From Pseudarthrobacter phenanthrenivorans (GTDB lineage Bacteria > Actinomycetota > Actinomycetes > Actinomycetales > Micrococcaceae), in contig NZ_JWTB01000032.1 of the NCBI RefSeq assembly GCF_000813845.1, positions 1-64,000 of the forward strand: a stretch of 64,000 bases of DNA. The letters are read 5' to 3'. The translations under genes and the position numbers were made by a program. Shown one piece after another: positions 1 through 10,416 of the stretch. The notes beneath the pieces are model-generated. The model saw nothing but the letters and a program-made list of their open reading frames with translations. It was not told the origin of the DNA and did not search any database. Position 1 is the stretch's first letter; each line of letters opens with the position of its first letter.

Positions 1-33
1 AAGGTAACCGCCCGTCGTCGTACTTCAGGCCTG

Positions 34-366
34 TCAGATGTTGAAGCCGAGGGCCCGCATCTGGTCCTTGCCGTCGTCGGTGATCCGCTCGGGACCCCAT
101 GGCGGCATCCAGACCCAGTTCAGCCGCCAGTCGTCCACGACGCCGTCCAGCGCCTGGCCCACCTGCTCCTCGAGCACGTCGGTGAGAGGGCAGGCGGCGG
201 TGGTGAGCGTCATGTCGATCAGGAGCGCACCGTCGTCATCGGAGTATTTGAGGCCGTACAACAGCCCCAGGTCCACCACGTTGACGCCGAGCTCAGGGTC
301 GATGACGTCCTTGAGCGCCTCTTCGACGTCCTCCAGGGCCGTCCGGCCCGGCTTGATTTCGGTCAT
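34..366 (-). CDS. sufT: SufT-like DUF59 iron-sulfur assembly factor
   Basis: A 110-residue MIP18/PaaD-type (DUF59) protein, thought to help mature or deliver Fe-S clusters in the cytosol. The family core is visible: DPELGVNVVDLGL near residues 23-35 and the conserved cysteine in TTAACPLTD near residue 59. It lies 12 bases after sufC on the same strand and is the last suf gene seen before the window edge. In many actinobacteria sufS and sufU sit between sufC and this gene; here they do not. The ATG start at 366 gives the usual family length. Confidence 0.9.
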   Translation of the reverse strand: MTEIKPGRTALEDVEEALKDVIDPELGVNVVDLGLLYGLKYSDDDGALLIDMTLTTAACPLTDVLEEQVGQALDGVVDDWRLNWVWMPPWGPERITDDGKDQMRALGFNI

Positions 367-378
367 GACAAGTCCTAA

Positions 379-1173
379 CTAGGCCTGTACTGCGGCGGGA
401 GCCGCGACGGTGGCTGCGCCGGCGCCCTTGGCGTACCGGTCGTAGCCTTCTTCCTCGAGGCGGTCGGCCAGCTCGGGGCCGCCTTCCTCGACAACCTGGC
501 CGTCCACGAACACGTGCACGAAGTCAGGCTTGATGTAGCGCAGGATGCGCGTGTAGTGGGTGATGAGCAGCGTGCCCATGTTCCCCTCGGAGTGCGCGCG
601 GTTGACGCCCTCGGAGACGATCTTGAGCGCGTCGACGTCCAGGCCGGAGTCGGTTTCGTCCAGCACGGCGAACTTGGGCTTGAAGAGTTCCAGCTGGAGG
701 ATCTCCACGCGCTTCTTCTCACCGCCGGAGAAGCCTTCGTTGACGTTGCGCTGGGCGAAGTCGGCGTCGATGCGCAGCTTCTCCATGGCGTCCTTGACGT
801 CCTTGGTCCAGGTACGCAGCTTGGGTGCTTCGCCGTCGATGGCGGTCTTGGCGGTGCGCAGGAAGTTGGTCATGGTGACGCCGGGAACCTCCACCGGGTA
901 CTGCATGGCCAGGAAGAGGCCGGCGCGGGCACGCTCGTCGACGCTCATGTCCAGCACGTCTTCGCCATCCAGGGTGATGGTGCCGCTGGTGACGGTGTAG
1001 CGGGGGTGTCCCGCGATGGTGGACGCCAGGGTGGACTTGCCGGAGCCGTTCGGGCCCATGATGGCGTGGGTTTCGCCGGTCCTGATGGTCAGGCTGACGC
1101 CCTTCAGGATCTCCTTGGTGCCCTGTTCCGTCTCAATGCTGACGTGCAGGTCCTTGATCTCAAGAGTTGACAT
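379..1173 (-). CDS. sufC: SufC, Fe-S assembly ATPase
   Basis: Cytosolic ABC-type ATPase of the SufBCD scaffold, where its ATP cycle remodels SufB-SufD during cluster assembly. The 264 residues contain Walker A (GPNGSGKST, about 40-48), a SufC-type signature (FSGGEKKR, about 148), Walker B (FAVLDETDSGLD) and an H-loop histidine (LITHYTR). It has no membrane segment. It follows the Rieske ferredoxin gene by 42 bases in the suf operon. Length and motifs are normal for the family. Confidence 0.97.
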   Translation of the reverse strand: MSTLEIKDLHVSIETEQGTKEILKGVSLTIRTGETHAIMGPNGSGKSTLASTIAGHPRYTVTSGTITLDGEDVLDMSVDERARAGLFLAMQYPVEVPGVTMTNFLRTAKTAIDGEAPKLRTWTKDVKDAMEKLRIDADFAQRNVNEGFSGGEKKRVEILQLELFKPKFAVLDETDSGLDVDALKIVSEGVNRAHSEGNMGTLLITHYTRILRYIKPDFVHVFVDGQVVEEGGPELADRLEEEGYDRYAKGAGAATVAAPAAVQA

Positions 1174-1215
1174 GCTCTTCTTTCTTTTCGCTCGTAAGTC
1201 TGGTGCTGCGGGCGC

Positions 1216-1572
1216 TCAGTAGTTGTCTACTGCCGCGCCGTTCAAAACGTTGGTGACGTCCACGTAGACGTCGTCCCCGTCGAGTTCGACGGCGAAGACG
1301 GGCACGGGATCGTAGGCGGGGAGCTGGAGCGGCTGGCCGCTGCGCAGGTCGAACTGGGAGCCGTGGCCCCAGCACTCGATCGTGCAGCCTTCCACGTCGC
1401 CCTCGGACAGGGAAATGTCCGCGTGCGAGCAGGTGTCGCCGATGGCGTGGATGTCACCCATCGAATCCCGGACGACGGCCACAGGGTAGCCGTCGACCAG
1501 GATGCGCAGCGCCTGCTTGACCTGGATATCGCCGGCACTGCATACCAGCTCACCCTTGGGAGTCCCGCTCAT
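1216..1572 (-). CDS. Rieske-type ferredoxin in the suf operon
   Basis: A 118-residue small Rieske [2Fe-2S] protein of the non-heme iron oxygenase ferredoxin group. The cluster ligands are seen as C-S-H near residue 48 and C-W-G-H near residue 68. It sits between sufD and sufC, an arrangement known from actinobacterial suf operons. The start is supported by AGGAACG just before the ATG. No oxygenase partner is nearby, so an electron-transfer role in cluster assembly or repair is inferred from position only. Confidence 0.9.
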   Translation of the reverse strand: MSGTPKGELVCSAGDIQVKQALRILVDGYPVAVVRDSMGDIHAIGDTCSHADISLSEGDVEGCTIECWGHGSQFDLRSGQPLQLPAYDPVPVFAVELDGDDVYVDVTNVLNGAAVDNY

Positions 1573-1592
1573 ACGTTCCTGCCTGCCTGTCC

Positions 1593-2833
1593 CTAGTAGT
1601 CGATTGCCGCGAGTTCGCGCTCAACAGCTTCGGTCAGCCGCTCTTCGAGGGCCGGGACCTTGATCTGCTGGATGATCTCGTTGAGGAAGCCACGGACCAC
1701 CAGGCGGCGGGCGACGTCCTCGGGGATGCCGCGGGCCATCAGGTAGAACAGGTGCTCGTCGTCGAAGCGGCCGGTGGCGCTGGCGTGGCCGGCACCCTCG
1801 ATCAGGCCGGTCTCGATCTCGAGGTTCGGCACGGAGTCGGCGCGGCAGCCGTCGGTGAGGACCAGGTTCTGGTTCTTCTCGTAGGAGTCGGTGCCTTCCG
1901 CCTGCTTCTGGATCAGAACATCGCCCACCCAGACGGTGTGCGCGCCCTTGCCCTGCAGCGCGCCCTTGTACAGGACGTTGGACGTGCAGTTGGGCTTGTT
2001 GTGGTCCACGAAGGAGCGGTGCTCAAGGTGCTGTCCGGCGTCGGCGAAGTAGAGGCCCAGGAGCTCTGCCTCGGCGCCTTCACCGGCGAAGCGGACGTTG
2101 GAGTTCAGGCGGACGATCTTTCCGCCGAGGGTCACCGCGATGTGCTTGTACACGGCGTCCTTGGCAACCTCGGCGTCGTGCTGTGCCAGGTGCTTGGCGT
2201 CGTCTTCCCAGAGCTGCACGGAAACCACGGTCAGCTTGGCGCCGTCGCGGACCAGGACCTCGACGTTGCCGTTGTGGTCGGCTGCTCCGTCGTGCTCGAT
2301 GATCACCACGGCACGGCTGTTCGCGCCGGCTTCGATGACGAGGTGCGAGTTGGTGCGGCGGCCCGCGCCGTTGCCGGTCAGGACCAGGCGCACGGGGGCG
2401 TCAAGTTCGGCGTTCGCGGGGATGGAGATGAGCTGGGCGTCCGCGGCGTTGGCGGAGGCCACGACGGCGGCACGGTCAGCCGGCACCAGGGTGGCGCCAC
2501 GGGGGGCCTCACCGGCGCGGAGGGTCCGCTGCGTCACGGATGCCGGCGCCTCTACGGTGACGCCCAGGGCGCCGTCCTCCGACGGGGTGTCGGACAGCAG
2601 GTTGGCCAGTTCGCGCACCGGGGTGAAGCGCCATTCCTCTTCCCTGCCGTTGGGCAGGGCGAAGTCGGCCACGTCATGGCTGGTAAGGCGTTCGGCGCGC
2701 GAGGACATGACCTGCGTGCCGTGGCTGTGGTGGCGGTCAACCTTGGAGGCGACGAGGTGTTCGCCCTCCTCGGTGAAACCGGCGATCGACGGCGCGCCGA
2801 TGCGGGCCTTCTCGGTAGTTGCTTCGGCAGTCA

Positions 2834-2834
<1 letters not shown>
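1593..2834 (-). CDS. sufD: SufD, Fe-S assembly scaffold subunit
   Basis: A 413-residue SufD beta-helix protein that forms the SufBC2D scaffold with SufB and SufC. The C-terminal SufB/SufD core is recognisable (HSFVDHNKPNCTSN, and the end motif with LFYLMARGIPEDVARRLVVR). Its ATG shares one base with the sufB stop codon (TAATG), so translation is probably coupled and the two subunits made in similar amounts. The N-terminal 60 residues vary, as is usual for SufD. Confidence 0.96.
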
Positions 2835-4296
<1,462 letters not shown>

Positions 4297-4297
<1 letters not shown>

Positions 4298-5112
4298 CAC
4301 GGCCTTTCTTGCTGATGGTTGATTTCTTCGTCCAGGCCGGCGGGGGCTGCAGCCGGCTCGGGGGCCGGTTTGGCAGACAGCCTGCCTGTAGGAATGTGGG
4401 TGGTGCAGACGTGGCCGCCGCGGGCCAGCGTGGAGAGCCTGCGGACATCGACTCCCACCAGCCTTGAGAAGACCTCGGTTTCGACGTCGCAAAACACCGG
4501 GAACCGGGCTGCAAGCTGCTGGATGGGGCAGTGTCCCTGGCAGAGCTGCACGCTGGAGAGCGCCGCAGGAAGGGGTGCCTTGGCCTCGATGGTGGCCGTG
4601 GACGCAACGAAGTTGTCGCGGCTGAGGGCGGCTGACAGGGCCTTCGCCCGGTCCCGGATATCCGGGCCGGCCTGCTCGATTTCGGGTGCGTAGCGGCGCT
4701 CCATGTCCGCGAAACGTTCGACGGCGAAGGCCCGGACCGCGTCAGGTCCCGCAACCTTTTGCAGCTGCTGGAGCGCAAGGGCGGCGATGTCCAGGTAATC
4801 ATTGCCGAGGCTTGACTGGCCCTGGGAACTCAGGACGTAGCGGCGGGCCGGACGGCCGGCGCGCGCTCCGGGTTTGGCCACCCGCTTGACTTCGATGACG
4901 CCTGCGCGCGACAGGTGGTCCAGGTGGCGCCGGACGGCGGCCGGGGTGAATCCCAGCATGTCCCCCAGTTCGGCCGCACTGACGGGGCCGTGCTCCAGGA
5001 CGGCAGCGAGGACCCGGTCCCGGGTCCGCTCGTCGGCATCGGCCAGAGGACTGGATCCACCAGTCCCGGGGCCGGCCACGGGCACAGCTGTAGCGTTGGT
5101 CATGGAATACAC
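4297..5112 (-). CDS. sufR: SufR-like Fe-S-sensing repressor
   Basis: A 271-residue winged-helix regulator at the head of the suf operon. The DNA-binding domain spans about residues 30-95 (VSAAELGDMLGFTPAAVRRH). The C-terminal half carries cysteines at about 191, 195, 208 and 236 (LCQGHCP, PVFCDVE, GGHVCTT), the pattern used by SufR proteins to bind an Fe-S cluster. By analogy with cyanobacterial and mycobacterial SufR it should repress its own operon when clusters are plentiful. The start is a GTG at 5112; an in-frame ATG at 5103 is an alternative, and neither has a clear ribosome binding site. Confidence 0.88.
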
Positions 5113-5234
5113 AACACAATCATGTCGTAATTTAGTCCCGGGCTCCAGTAAGGACAGGCTGACCTTTGGTTACCGACGGAATGTGACCACGGCACCGGTC
5201 GAGTCGAAGGGCTTCCCAACCCGGACGTAAGAAA

Positions 5235-5253
5235 ATACTACGTCCCGTAGAAT
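5235..5253 (+). promoter_or_regulatory. Promoter with overlapping inverted repeat, ABC transporter operon
   Basis: A TAGAAT hexamer (5248-5253) lies 6 bases before the second of two tandem GTG codons (5257, 5260), the spacing of a leaderless actinobacterial transcript. Over it lies an inverted repeat, ATACTACG-TCC-CGTAGAAT, with 7 of 8 arm positions paired, suggesting an operator. It is in the 144-bp gap divergent from sufR, so sufR is one possible regulator, but the repeat does not match a SufR site I know. Confidence 0.5.
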
Positions 5254-5256
5254 ATT

Positions 5257-6228
5257 GTGGTGCGATCCCCCCAGTCCCCCGTCCTGTCCATCCATGGGCT
5301 CATCAAGGACGTCGGCCCCCTCTCCAGCCTGGACGGCAAGATGCTTCGGGTTGTCAGCGGCGTCTCCCTGGTGGCCGAACGCGGCCAGGTCACGGCCCTG
5401 CTCGGCGCCAACGGCGCCGGAAAAACCACAACCCTCGAATGCGCGCAGGGCCTGCAAAAGCGCACCGGCGGCAGCATCTCACTGCTGGGCCTGGACCCTG
5501 CAACGGCCGGCGCGGACCTGCGCTCCCGCGTCGGTGTCATGCTGCAGGACGGCGGACTGCCGCCCTCCGCCCGGCCCCTGCCCCTGCTGCGGCACATCGC
5601 CGGGCTGTACGCGCGGCCCTGGCCGCTGGAGGACCTGGTGGGCAGGCTCGCCATCGATACCTTCAGCCGGACCAGCGTCCGCCGGCTGTCGGGCGGCCAG
5701 AAGCAGCGGCTGGCACTGGCCGCCGCCCTCATCGGACGCCCCGAGGTCCTGTTCCTGGACGAGCCCAGTGCAGGCCTGGACCCCCAGTCCCGGCAGCTGG
5801 TGTTCGACCTGATCGCCGAACTGCGCAACAGCGGCATGGGGATCATCCTGACCACGCACCTCATGGACGACGCCCAGCGCCTGGCCGACTATGTCTACAT
5901 CATCGACGGCGGACGCAACGTGGCCGAGGGGACGGTGCAGGAACTGCTGCAGCGCAGCCCGGCTGCCGGCCAGGGCGGCGACCACGTCCGGACGCTGGCG
6001 TTCGAGGGACCTGCCGGCCTTGACCTGTCAGCGGTGCTGCCGGCCGGCGTCGACATCTCCGAAACCCGGGCCGGAAGCTATTCCGTGACCGGCGTCCTGA
6101 CCCCGCGCCACCTCTCCGCCCTTGCCCAGTGGTGGGAAGAGAAGGGGATCATGCCCGCATCAATGAGCCTCGAGGCGCGTAGCCTTGAAGACGTCTTTCT
6201 GGACATTTCAGGAAAGGACATCCGATGA
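5257..6228 (+). CDS. ABC-2 type transporter, ATP-binding subunit
   Basis: A 323-residue ATPase of a two-component ABC-2 exporter. Motifs: Walker A GANGAGKTT (about residue 50), signature RLSGGQKQR (about 144), Walker B VLFLDEPSAGLDP (about 167) and H-loop TTHLMDDA. About 80 residues after the H-loop region form the variable C-terminal domain usual for drug/lipid-type exporters. The start is GTG at 5257 or, if the transcript is leaderless, GTG at 5260. It overlaps the permease gene by ATGA. M. tuberculosis has ABC genes in the same place between suf and ctaB (recalled synteny), but the substrate is not established; a link to heme or Fe-S metabolism is only inferred from position. Confidence 0.9.
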   Translation: MVRSPQSPVLSIHGLIKDVGPLSSLDGKMLRVVSGVSLVAERGQVTALLGANGAGKTTTLECAQGLQKRTGGSISLLGLDPATAGADLRSRVGVMLQDGGLPPSARPLPLLRHIAGLYARPWPLEDLVGRLAIDTFSRTSVRRLSGGQKQRLALAAALIGRPEVLFLDEPSAGLDPQSRQLVFDLIAELRNSGMGIILTTHLMDDAQRLADYVYIIDGGRNVAEGTVQELLQRSPAAGQGGDHVRTLAFEGPAGLDLSAVLPAGVDISETRAGSYSVTGVLTPRHLSALAQWWEEKGIMPASMSLEARSLEDVFLDISGKDIR

Positions 6229-6992
6229 GCAACGCAGCTGGCCTGGAGACGCAGCAGCCGGCGTCCCTGCTCCGGCGTGTCCTCCTGCAGGGAAAATACG
6301 AGGCGCTGACCATGCTGCGCAACGGCGAACAGCTGATCCTTGCGGTGGTGCTGCCGCTGCTGGCGCTCGTCGGTTTGACGGTCACACCCTTCCTGGACGG
6401 GATGGGCTCCAGCCGCATCAACGTGGCCGTTCCAGGAATCCTTGCCCTGTGTGCCATGTCCACGGCTTTCACCGGTCAGGGCATCGCCACCGGCTTCGAC
6501 CGCCGCTACGGCGTACTCCGGTTCCTCTCCACCACGCCCCTGGGCAGGGGCGGCCTGATCGCCGGCAAGGTCCTGTCCGTCCTGGCCGTCCTGTGCGTCC
6601 AGGTGGTGGTGGTGGGCCTTGTCGCCCTGACGCTGGGGTGGCAGCCGACGGCGGCGGGCTGGCTTCCGGGGCTGGCCCTGCTCGCGCTGGGCGCGGCGGC
6701 GTTCACCGCCCTGGGCCTGCTGGTTGCGGGAACGGTCAGGCCTGAGGCAACGCTGGCCATCACCAATCTCCTCTGGATCCTGCTGGGCGCCATGGGCGGG
6801 ATCGTCATCCCGGCCGAACGGCTGCCTGCTGCCGCCCAGGCGGTTGTGCATTTCCTGCCGTCCGGCGCCCTGGGCGAGTCGATGCGCGCAGCCTTCCTGG
6901 ATGGTGCCGTCAACGGCGGCGCCGCCCTCATCCTGCTCCTCTGGACGGCCATCGCCGGAGCAGCAGCCATCCGTTGGTTCAAGTGGAATTGA
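6225..6992 (+). CDS. ABC-2 type transporter, permease subunit
   Basis: A 255-residue integral membrane protein with six hydrophobic segments, beginning near residue 37 (LILAVVLPLLALVGLTV) and ending in the last 20 residues. It is the membrane partner of the ATPase upstream, with ATGA overlap at 6225-6228. Its end is 7 bases before ctaA, so the three genes probably form one transcript. No substrate-binding partner is nearby, consistent with an exporter. Substrate unknown. Confidence 0.88.
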   Translation: MSNAAGLETQQPASLLRRVLLQGKYEALTMLRNGEQLILAVVLPLLALVGLTVTPFLDGMGSSRINVAVPGILALCAMSTAFTGQGIATGFDRRYGVLRFLSTTPLGRGGLIAGKVLSVLAVLCVQVVVVGLVALTLGWQPTAAGWLPGLALLALGAAAFTALGLLVAGTVRPEATLAITNLLWILLGAMGGIVIPAERLPAAAQAVVHFLPSGALGESMRAAFLDGAVNGGAALILLLWTAIAGAAAIRWFKWN

Positions 6993-6999
6993 GATAATC

Positions 7000-7962
7000 G
7001 TGACCACGGCTTCACGCCTCCCCCAGTTCGCCGGCCGCCTGGCCTCGCGGCTCCCCCGCACCGTGGACGTCCGCGTCCGCCGCCTCGCCGTCGCCTCGCT
7101 GATCGGCCAGACACTCCTGGTGGTGACCGGCGGCGCCGTCCGCCTGACCGCGTCAGGCCTGGGATGCCCCACATGGCCCCGCTGCACGTCTGATTCCCTG
7201 GTGAACACCCCCGCAATGGGCATCCACGGCTTCATCGAGTTCGGAAACCGGCTCCTGACCTTCGCGCTGGCCGCCGTCGCAGCCCTGATGCTGGTGTACC
7301 TGTGGAACCTCCGGAAGGAACGCCGGGACCTCTTCCTCCTGGCCCTCGGACTGCTGGCCAGCATCCCGGCGCAGGCGATCATCGGCGGTGTCACCGTCCT
7401 GACCAACCTGAACCCGTGGGTGGTGGGCCTGCACTTCCTGGTCTCCATGGCCCTGGTGGTCTTTGCCACCCTCCTGGTGAACCGGGCCTTCGGTCGTACG
7501 GGCCGCTTCCTTGCATCCCACCCCGCCGCCCTGCCCGCTGCCCTGCGCCCGGTGACGGCCGCCGTCGCCCTCTTCTCGGCGGTCGCCGTGATGCTCGGCG
7601 TGGTGGTTACGGGCGCCGGCCCGCATGCCGGGGACGCTGATGCGCCCCGCAACAACCTTGACTGGGACCTGTTCTCCCACATCCACGCCGTGCCGGCGTA
7701 CCTGGTGACCGCCGGGACGCTGGTGGCCCTCGTCCTGGTCGTCAGGCGACGCATCAGGGGCCCCTTCCGCGCAGCCGTCCTGGCTCTCCTGGGCGTCACC
7801 GTGCTGCAGGCAATCATCGGGTTCACGCAGTACTACAACGGCATTCCCGCATTGTTGGTTGCTGCCCACATGCTGGGTGCTGCGCTGCTGATGGCGGCAT
7901 CGACCAACGCGTGGGACATTGCCCACTCCAGCCCGCAGGAGACCTCCCGGCCGGGGCGGTAG
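7000..7962 (+). CDS. ctaA: Heme A synthase CtaA (COX15)
   Basis: Membrane enzyme converting heme O to heme A for cytochrome aa3 oxidase. The 320-residue product has about eight membrane segments and COX15 landmarks: GAVRLTASGLGCPTWPRC near the first loop, HGFIEFGNRLLT, and a C-terminal HMLGAALL histidine. The open frame extends back into the permease gene, so the GTG at 7000 was chosen: it begins the cytosolic N-terminus, gives the family length and follows the permease stop by 7 bases. It works after CtaB, which is encoded on the other strand at 10.6-11.5 kb. Confidence 0.94.
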   Translation: MTTASRLPQFAGRLASRLPRTVDVRVRRLAVASLIGQTLLVVTGGAVRLTASGLGCPTWPRCTSDSLVNTPAMGIHGFIEFGNRLLTFALAAVAALMLVYLWNLRKERRDLFLLALGLLASIPAQAIIGGVTVLTNLNPWVVGLHFLVSMALVVFATLLVNRAFGRTGRFLASHPAALPAALRPVTAAVALFSAVAVMLGVVVTGAGPHAGDADAPRNNLDWDLFSHIHAVPAYLVTAGTLVALVLVVRRRIRGPFRAAVLALLGVTVLQAIIGFTQYYNGIPALLVAAHMLGAALLMAASTNAWDIAHSSPQETSRPGR

Positions 7963-8036
7963 GTCTCGGCAGTCCCGGGCGGCCCAGGAAATCGTTGGAT
8001 TCCGGCTTCAGGACACGCCACACTCTCAAAGCACGG

Positions 8037-8067
8037 GGCGCCCCGGTCCATTGCGGACCGGGGCGCC
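8037..8067. terminator. Strong hairpin terminator after ctaA
   Basis: A perfect 13-bp stem (GGCGCCCCGGTCC with its complement, arms 8037-8049 and 8055-8067) and a 5-base loop in the gap between the convergent ctaA and SulP genes. It has no U-tract, as is common in actinobacteria, and could serve both directions. Confidence 0.85.
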
Positions 8068-8101
8068 TGGCGGTTCGGGCACTTCCTGCGGGTCTGCAGT
8101 C

Positions 8102-10366
8102 CTAGCGGCCCGGGGAAACGGCGGCGGTCCGCAGGCCGCCGTCGAACGCCGGGTCCAGGCTCTCAATGGAGTCCGCCGTGATCTGCAGGACTCGCGCCGT
8201 GGCGATGTCGTAGAACAGTCCCGTTGCCTGCACGCGGCCGCATGCCAGCGCGGGTCCGGCCACCGGATGTTCCTGCAGTTTCGCCAGCTGCACCGCCACG
8301 TTCACCATGGCCAGCTGGTCCACCCTGCCGTAACCGGCTGCGGCGGCCTGCCTGCCGACCGGATGGCCCGCCAACAGCTCCGTGTAACCCGGCCGGGCAT
8401 GGTCGAGCCACTGCACGAACGCGTCGCCGAGGGAACGGTTGTCCCCGCCCCCGGCTTCCGCGAGCACGGCCTTCATGGCACCGCAATTGGAGTGCCCGCA
8501 AATCACCAGCGACTGCACCCCCAGGCCGTCCACCGCGAAGGACAGGGCCGAATCGATGGATGCGTCACGGCCGTGGCCGCACACCACGTTGCCGATGTTC
8601 CGAAGGGTGAGCAGGTCCCCGGGGCCGCTGCTGGTGATCAGGTTCGGGTTCACGCGGGAATCAACACAGGCCACGAACAGGCTGTCCGGGTTCTGCGTTT
8701 CCGTGAGGTCATGGACCAGCGGCCGGACCTGGTGGGCAAACCGCCGGTGGTACCGGTCGATGCCATGCAGCAGCGGCTCCTTCCGGGGCGGCAGGGGCAG
8801 TTCCGTGGCCACTTCCCGCCGCGGTGCGCGGTCTGCAGCGTCGTGGAACACGGTGTTGCCGTGCTCCTCGAGGCGTACGTTGCCGCCGGTGGCCTGGTGC
8901 TGCTGTTGCCAGGCGAGCAGGGCTTCCCGGAAGGGGTGGTCAACGTAATCGGCGTTGAGCTCCACCATCACGCTGGCTCCGGACGGCACGGCCTGCAGCG
9001 TGCTGTTGAGCCGCGGCAGGGCGAAGAAGCTGCATGAACCTCCGATGGTCACCCGCCAGGGAATTGACGGCGCGGCAGGCGGGTGGGCTTGGATGGGGGC
9101 CCGCAGGACGCGCCACAGCACACTGACGGCGGCCAGGGCCAGGCCGATCATCACGCCTTCGAGCAGGTTCAGGAACACCACGCAGGCCAGCGTCACGGCG
9201 TAAATGGCCAGGTCGCCGGTGCGCAGGCTGGTCCGGATGTCAGCCACCGTGATCAGGCGCGCGCCGATCACCACCAGGAGGCCGGCCAGGACCGCCAGCG
9301 GGATCAGCTGGATCAATCCGGCAAAGAGGGCGGAGAAGGCCAGGACCCACACGCCGTGCAGTACCGCGGAGGCCCGGGTGGCCGCGCCCGCTTCCACGTT
9401 GGTGGCACTGCGGACAATGACGCCGGTCACGGGCAGGCCTCCCAGTGAGCCGGACACAATGTTCGCGGCGCCCTGGCCGACCAGCTCCCGGTTCAGGTTG
9501 GTCCGGGTGCCGGTGTGCATCTTGTCCACCGCCACGGCTGACAGCAGTGATTCGATGCTGGCGATCAGTGCCATGGTCAGGACGGCAAAGGCAAAGGCGC
9601 GCCAGTTGCCGTCCGGAAGCTGAGGCAGCGCGATGGCATCGAAAATCGAACCGTCCAGTGCGATACGCTTCACGCCCGGCGCAAAGGCGACGGCCAAAGC
9701 GGTCCCTGCTGCCACGGCCGCCAGGGGGCCGGGAACGCGGCGGACAGCGGCCGGCAGGAACTTCCAGCACAGGAGGATTGCCACCACGGCCAGTCCGAGC
9801 AGTGCCGCGTGCAGTTCAAGGTTGGTGATGGCCGACGGCAGCCCGGCGAGGTTTTCCAGTGCAGAGCCGGCGGGCTGTCCGCCGAGGAGTACGTGGAGCT
9901 GCTGCAGGATGATGGTGATGCCGATCCCGGCGAGCATGGCCTTGACCACCACCGGCGAAACGGCGAGGGCGGCCCTGCCCACGCGGCTGATCCCCAGCAG
10001 GAGCTGCACGACGCCGGCCGCTGCGGTGATGGCGCAGGTAACCTGCCAGCCGAATTCCTGGACCAGGCCGGCGACGACGACGGTCAGTCCGGCGGCGGGT
10101 CCACTCACCTGGAGCGGTGAGCCGCCGAGGCTGCCGGCCACGATACCGCCGACGGCGGCGGCAATGAGTCCGGCCATGATGGGTGCCCCCGACGCTGCTG
10201 CGATGCCAAGCGAGAGGGGAAGGGCCACGAGGAACACCACCAGGGAGGCCGGTACATCGGCGGCAAGGTGCATGGTGGCGGCCGGACGGTGGAACCTGAA
10301 ACGGCTGCCCCCGCCTCCGGGCGGGCTGTGGCTGGGGGCGGTGGCTGCGGTGGGACGGGCTTCCAT
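8102..10366 (-). CDS. SulP anion transporter fused to beta-carbonic anhydrase
   Basis: A 754-residue fusion. Residues about 25-430 are a SulP/SLC26-type transporter with ten or more hydrophobic segments (start PASLVVFLVALPLSLGIA). Residues about 450-520 look like a reduced STAS-type domain. From about residue 550 there is a beta-class carbonic anhydrase with its zinc ligands: C-V-D-S-R near 567 and H-S-N-C-G-A about 50 residues later. The likely job is bicarbonate uptake coupled to CO2/bicarbonate interconversion at the inner membrane face; this is inferred, since SulP proteins also carry sulfate. The ATG follows AAAGGAA. Two palindromes lie upstream (10417-10459). Confidence 0.92.
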   Translation of the reverse strand: MEARPTAATAPSHSPPGGGGSRFRFHRPAATMHLAADVPASLVVFLVALPLSLGIAAASGAPIMAGLIAAAVGGIVAGSLGGSPLQVSGPAAGLTVVVAGLVQEFGWQVTCAITAAAGVVQLLLGISRVGRAALAVSPVVVKAMLAGIGITIILQQLHVLLGGQPAGSALENLAGLPSAITNLELHAALLGLAVVAILLCWKFLPAAVRRVPGPLAAVAAGTALAVAFAPGVKRIALDGSIFDAIALPQLPDGNWRAFAFAVLTMALIASIESLLSAVAVDKMHTGTRTNLNRELVGQGAANIVSGSLGGLPVTGVIVRSATNVEAGAATRASAVLHGVWVLAFSALFAGLIQLIPLAVLAGLLVVIGARLITVADIRTSLRTGDLAIYAVTLACVVFLNLLEGVMIGLALAAVSVLWRVLRAPIQAHPPAAPSIPWRVTIGGSCSFFALPRLNSTLQAVPSGASVMVELNADYVDHPFREALLAWQQQHQATGGNVRLEEHGNTVFHDAADRAPRREVATELPLPPRKEPLLHGIDRYHRRFAHQVRPLVHDLTETQNPDSLFVACVDSRVNPNLITSSGPGDLLTLRNIGNVVCGHGRDASIDSALSFAVDGLGVQSLVICGHSNCGAMKAVLAEAGGGDNRSLGDAFVQWLDHARPGYTELLAGHPVGRQAAAAGYGRVDQLAMVNVAVQLAKLQEHPVAGPALACGRVQATGLFYDIATARVLQITADSIESLDPAFDGGLRTAAVSPGR

Positions 10367-10416
10367 GGTTTTCCTTTGCTCGGGGGAAGGGTCCGCTCCA
10401 CCGTAAGCAGCCGGTC

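Noticed and set aside
5113..5234. SufR operator in the sufR upstream gap
   Set aside because: Several CACAA/TTGTG fragments are present but no clear match to the known cyanobacterial or mycobacterial SufR sites.
6724..6999. N-terminal 92-codon extension of ctaA into the permease gene
   Set aside because: The permease frame is the real one here; CtaA homology and length begin at GTG 7000.
6078..7826. 582-codon minus-strand frame opposite the ABC permease and ctaA
   Set aside because: No recognisable domain; it covers three well-supported plus-strand genes.
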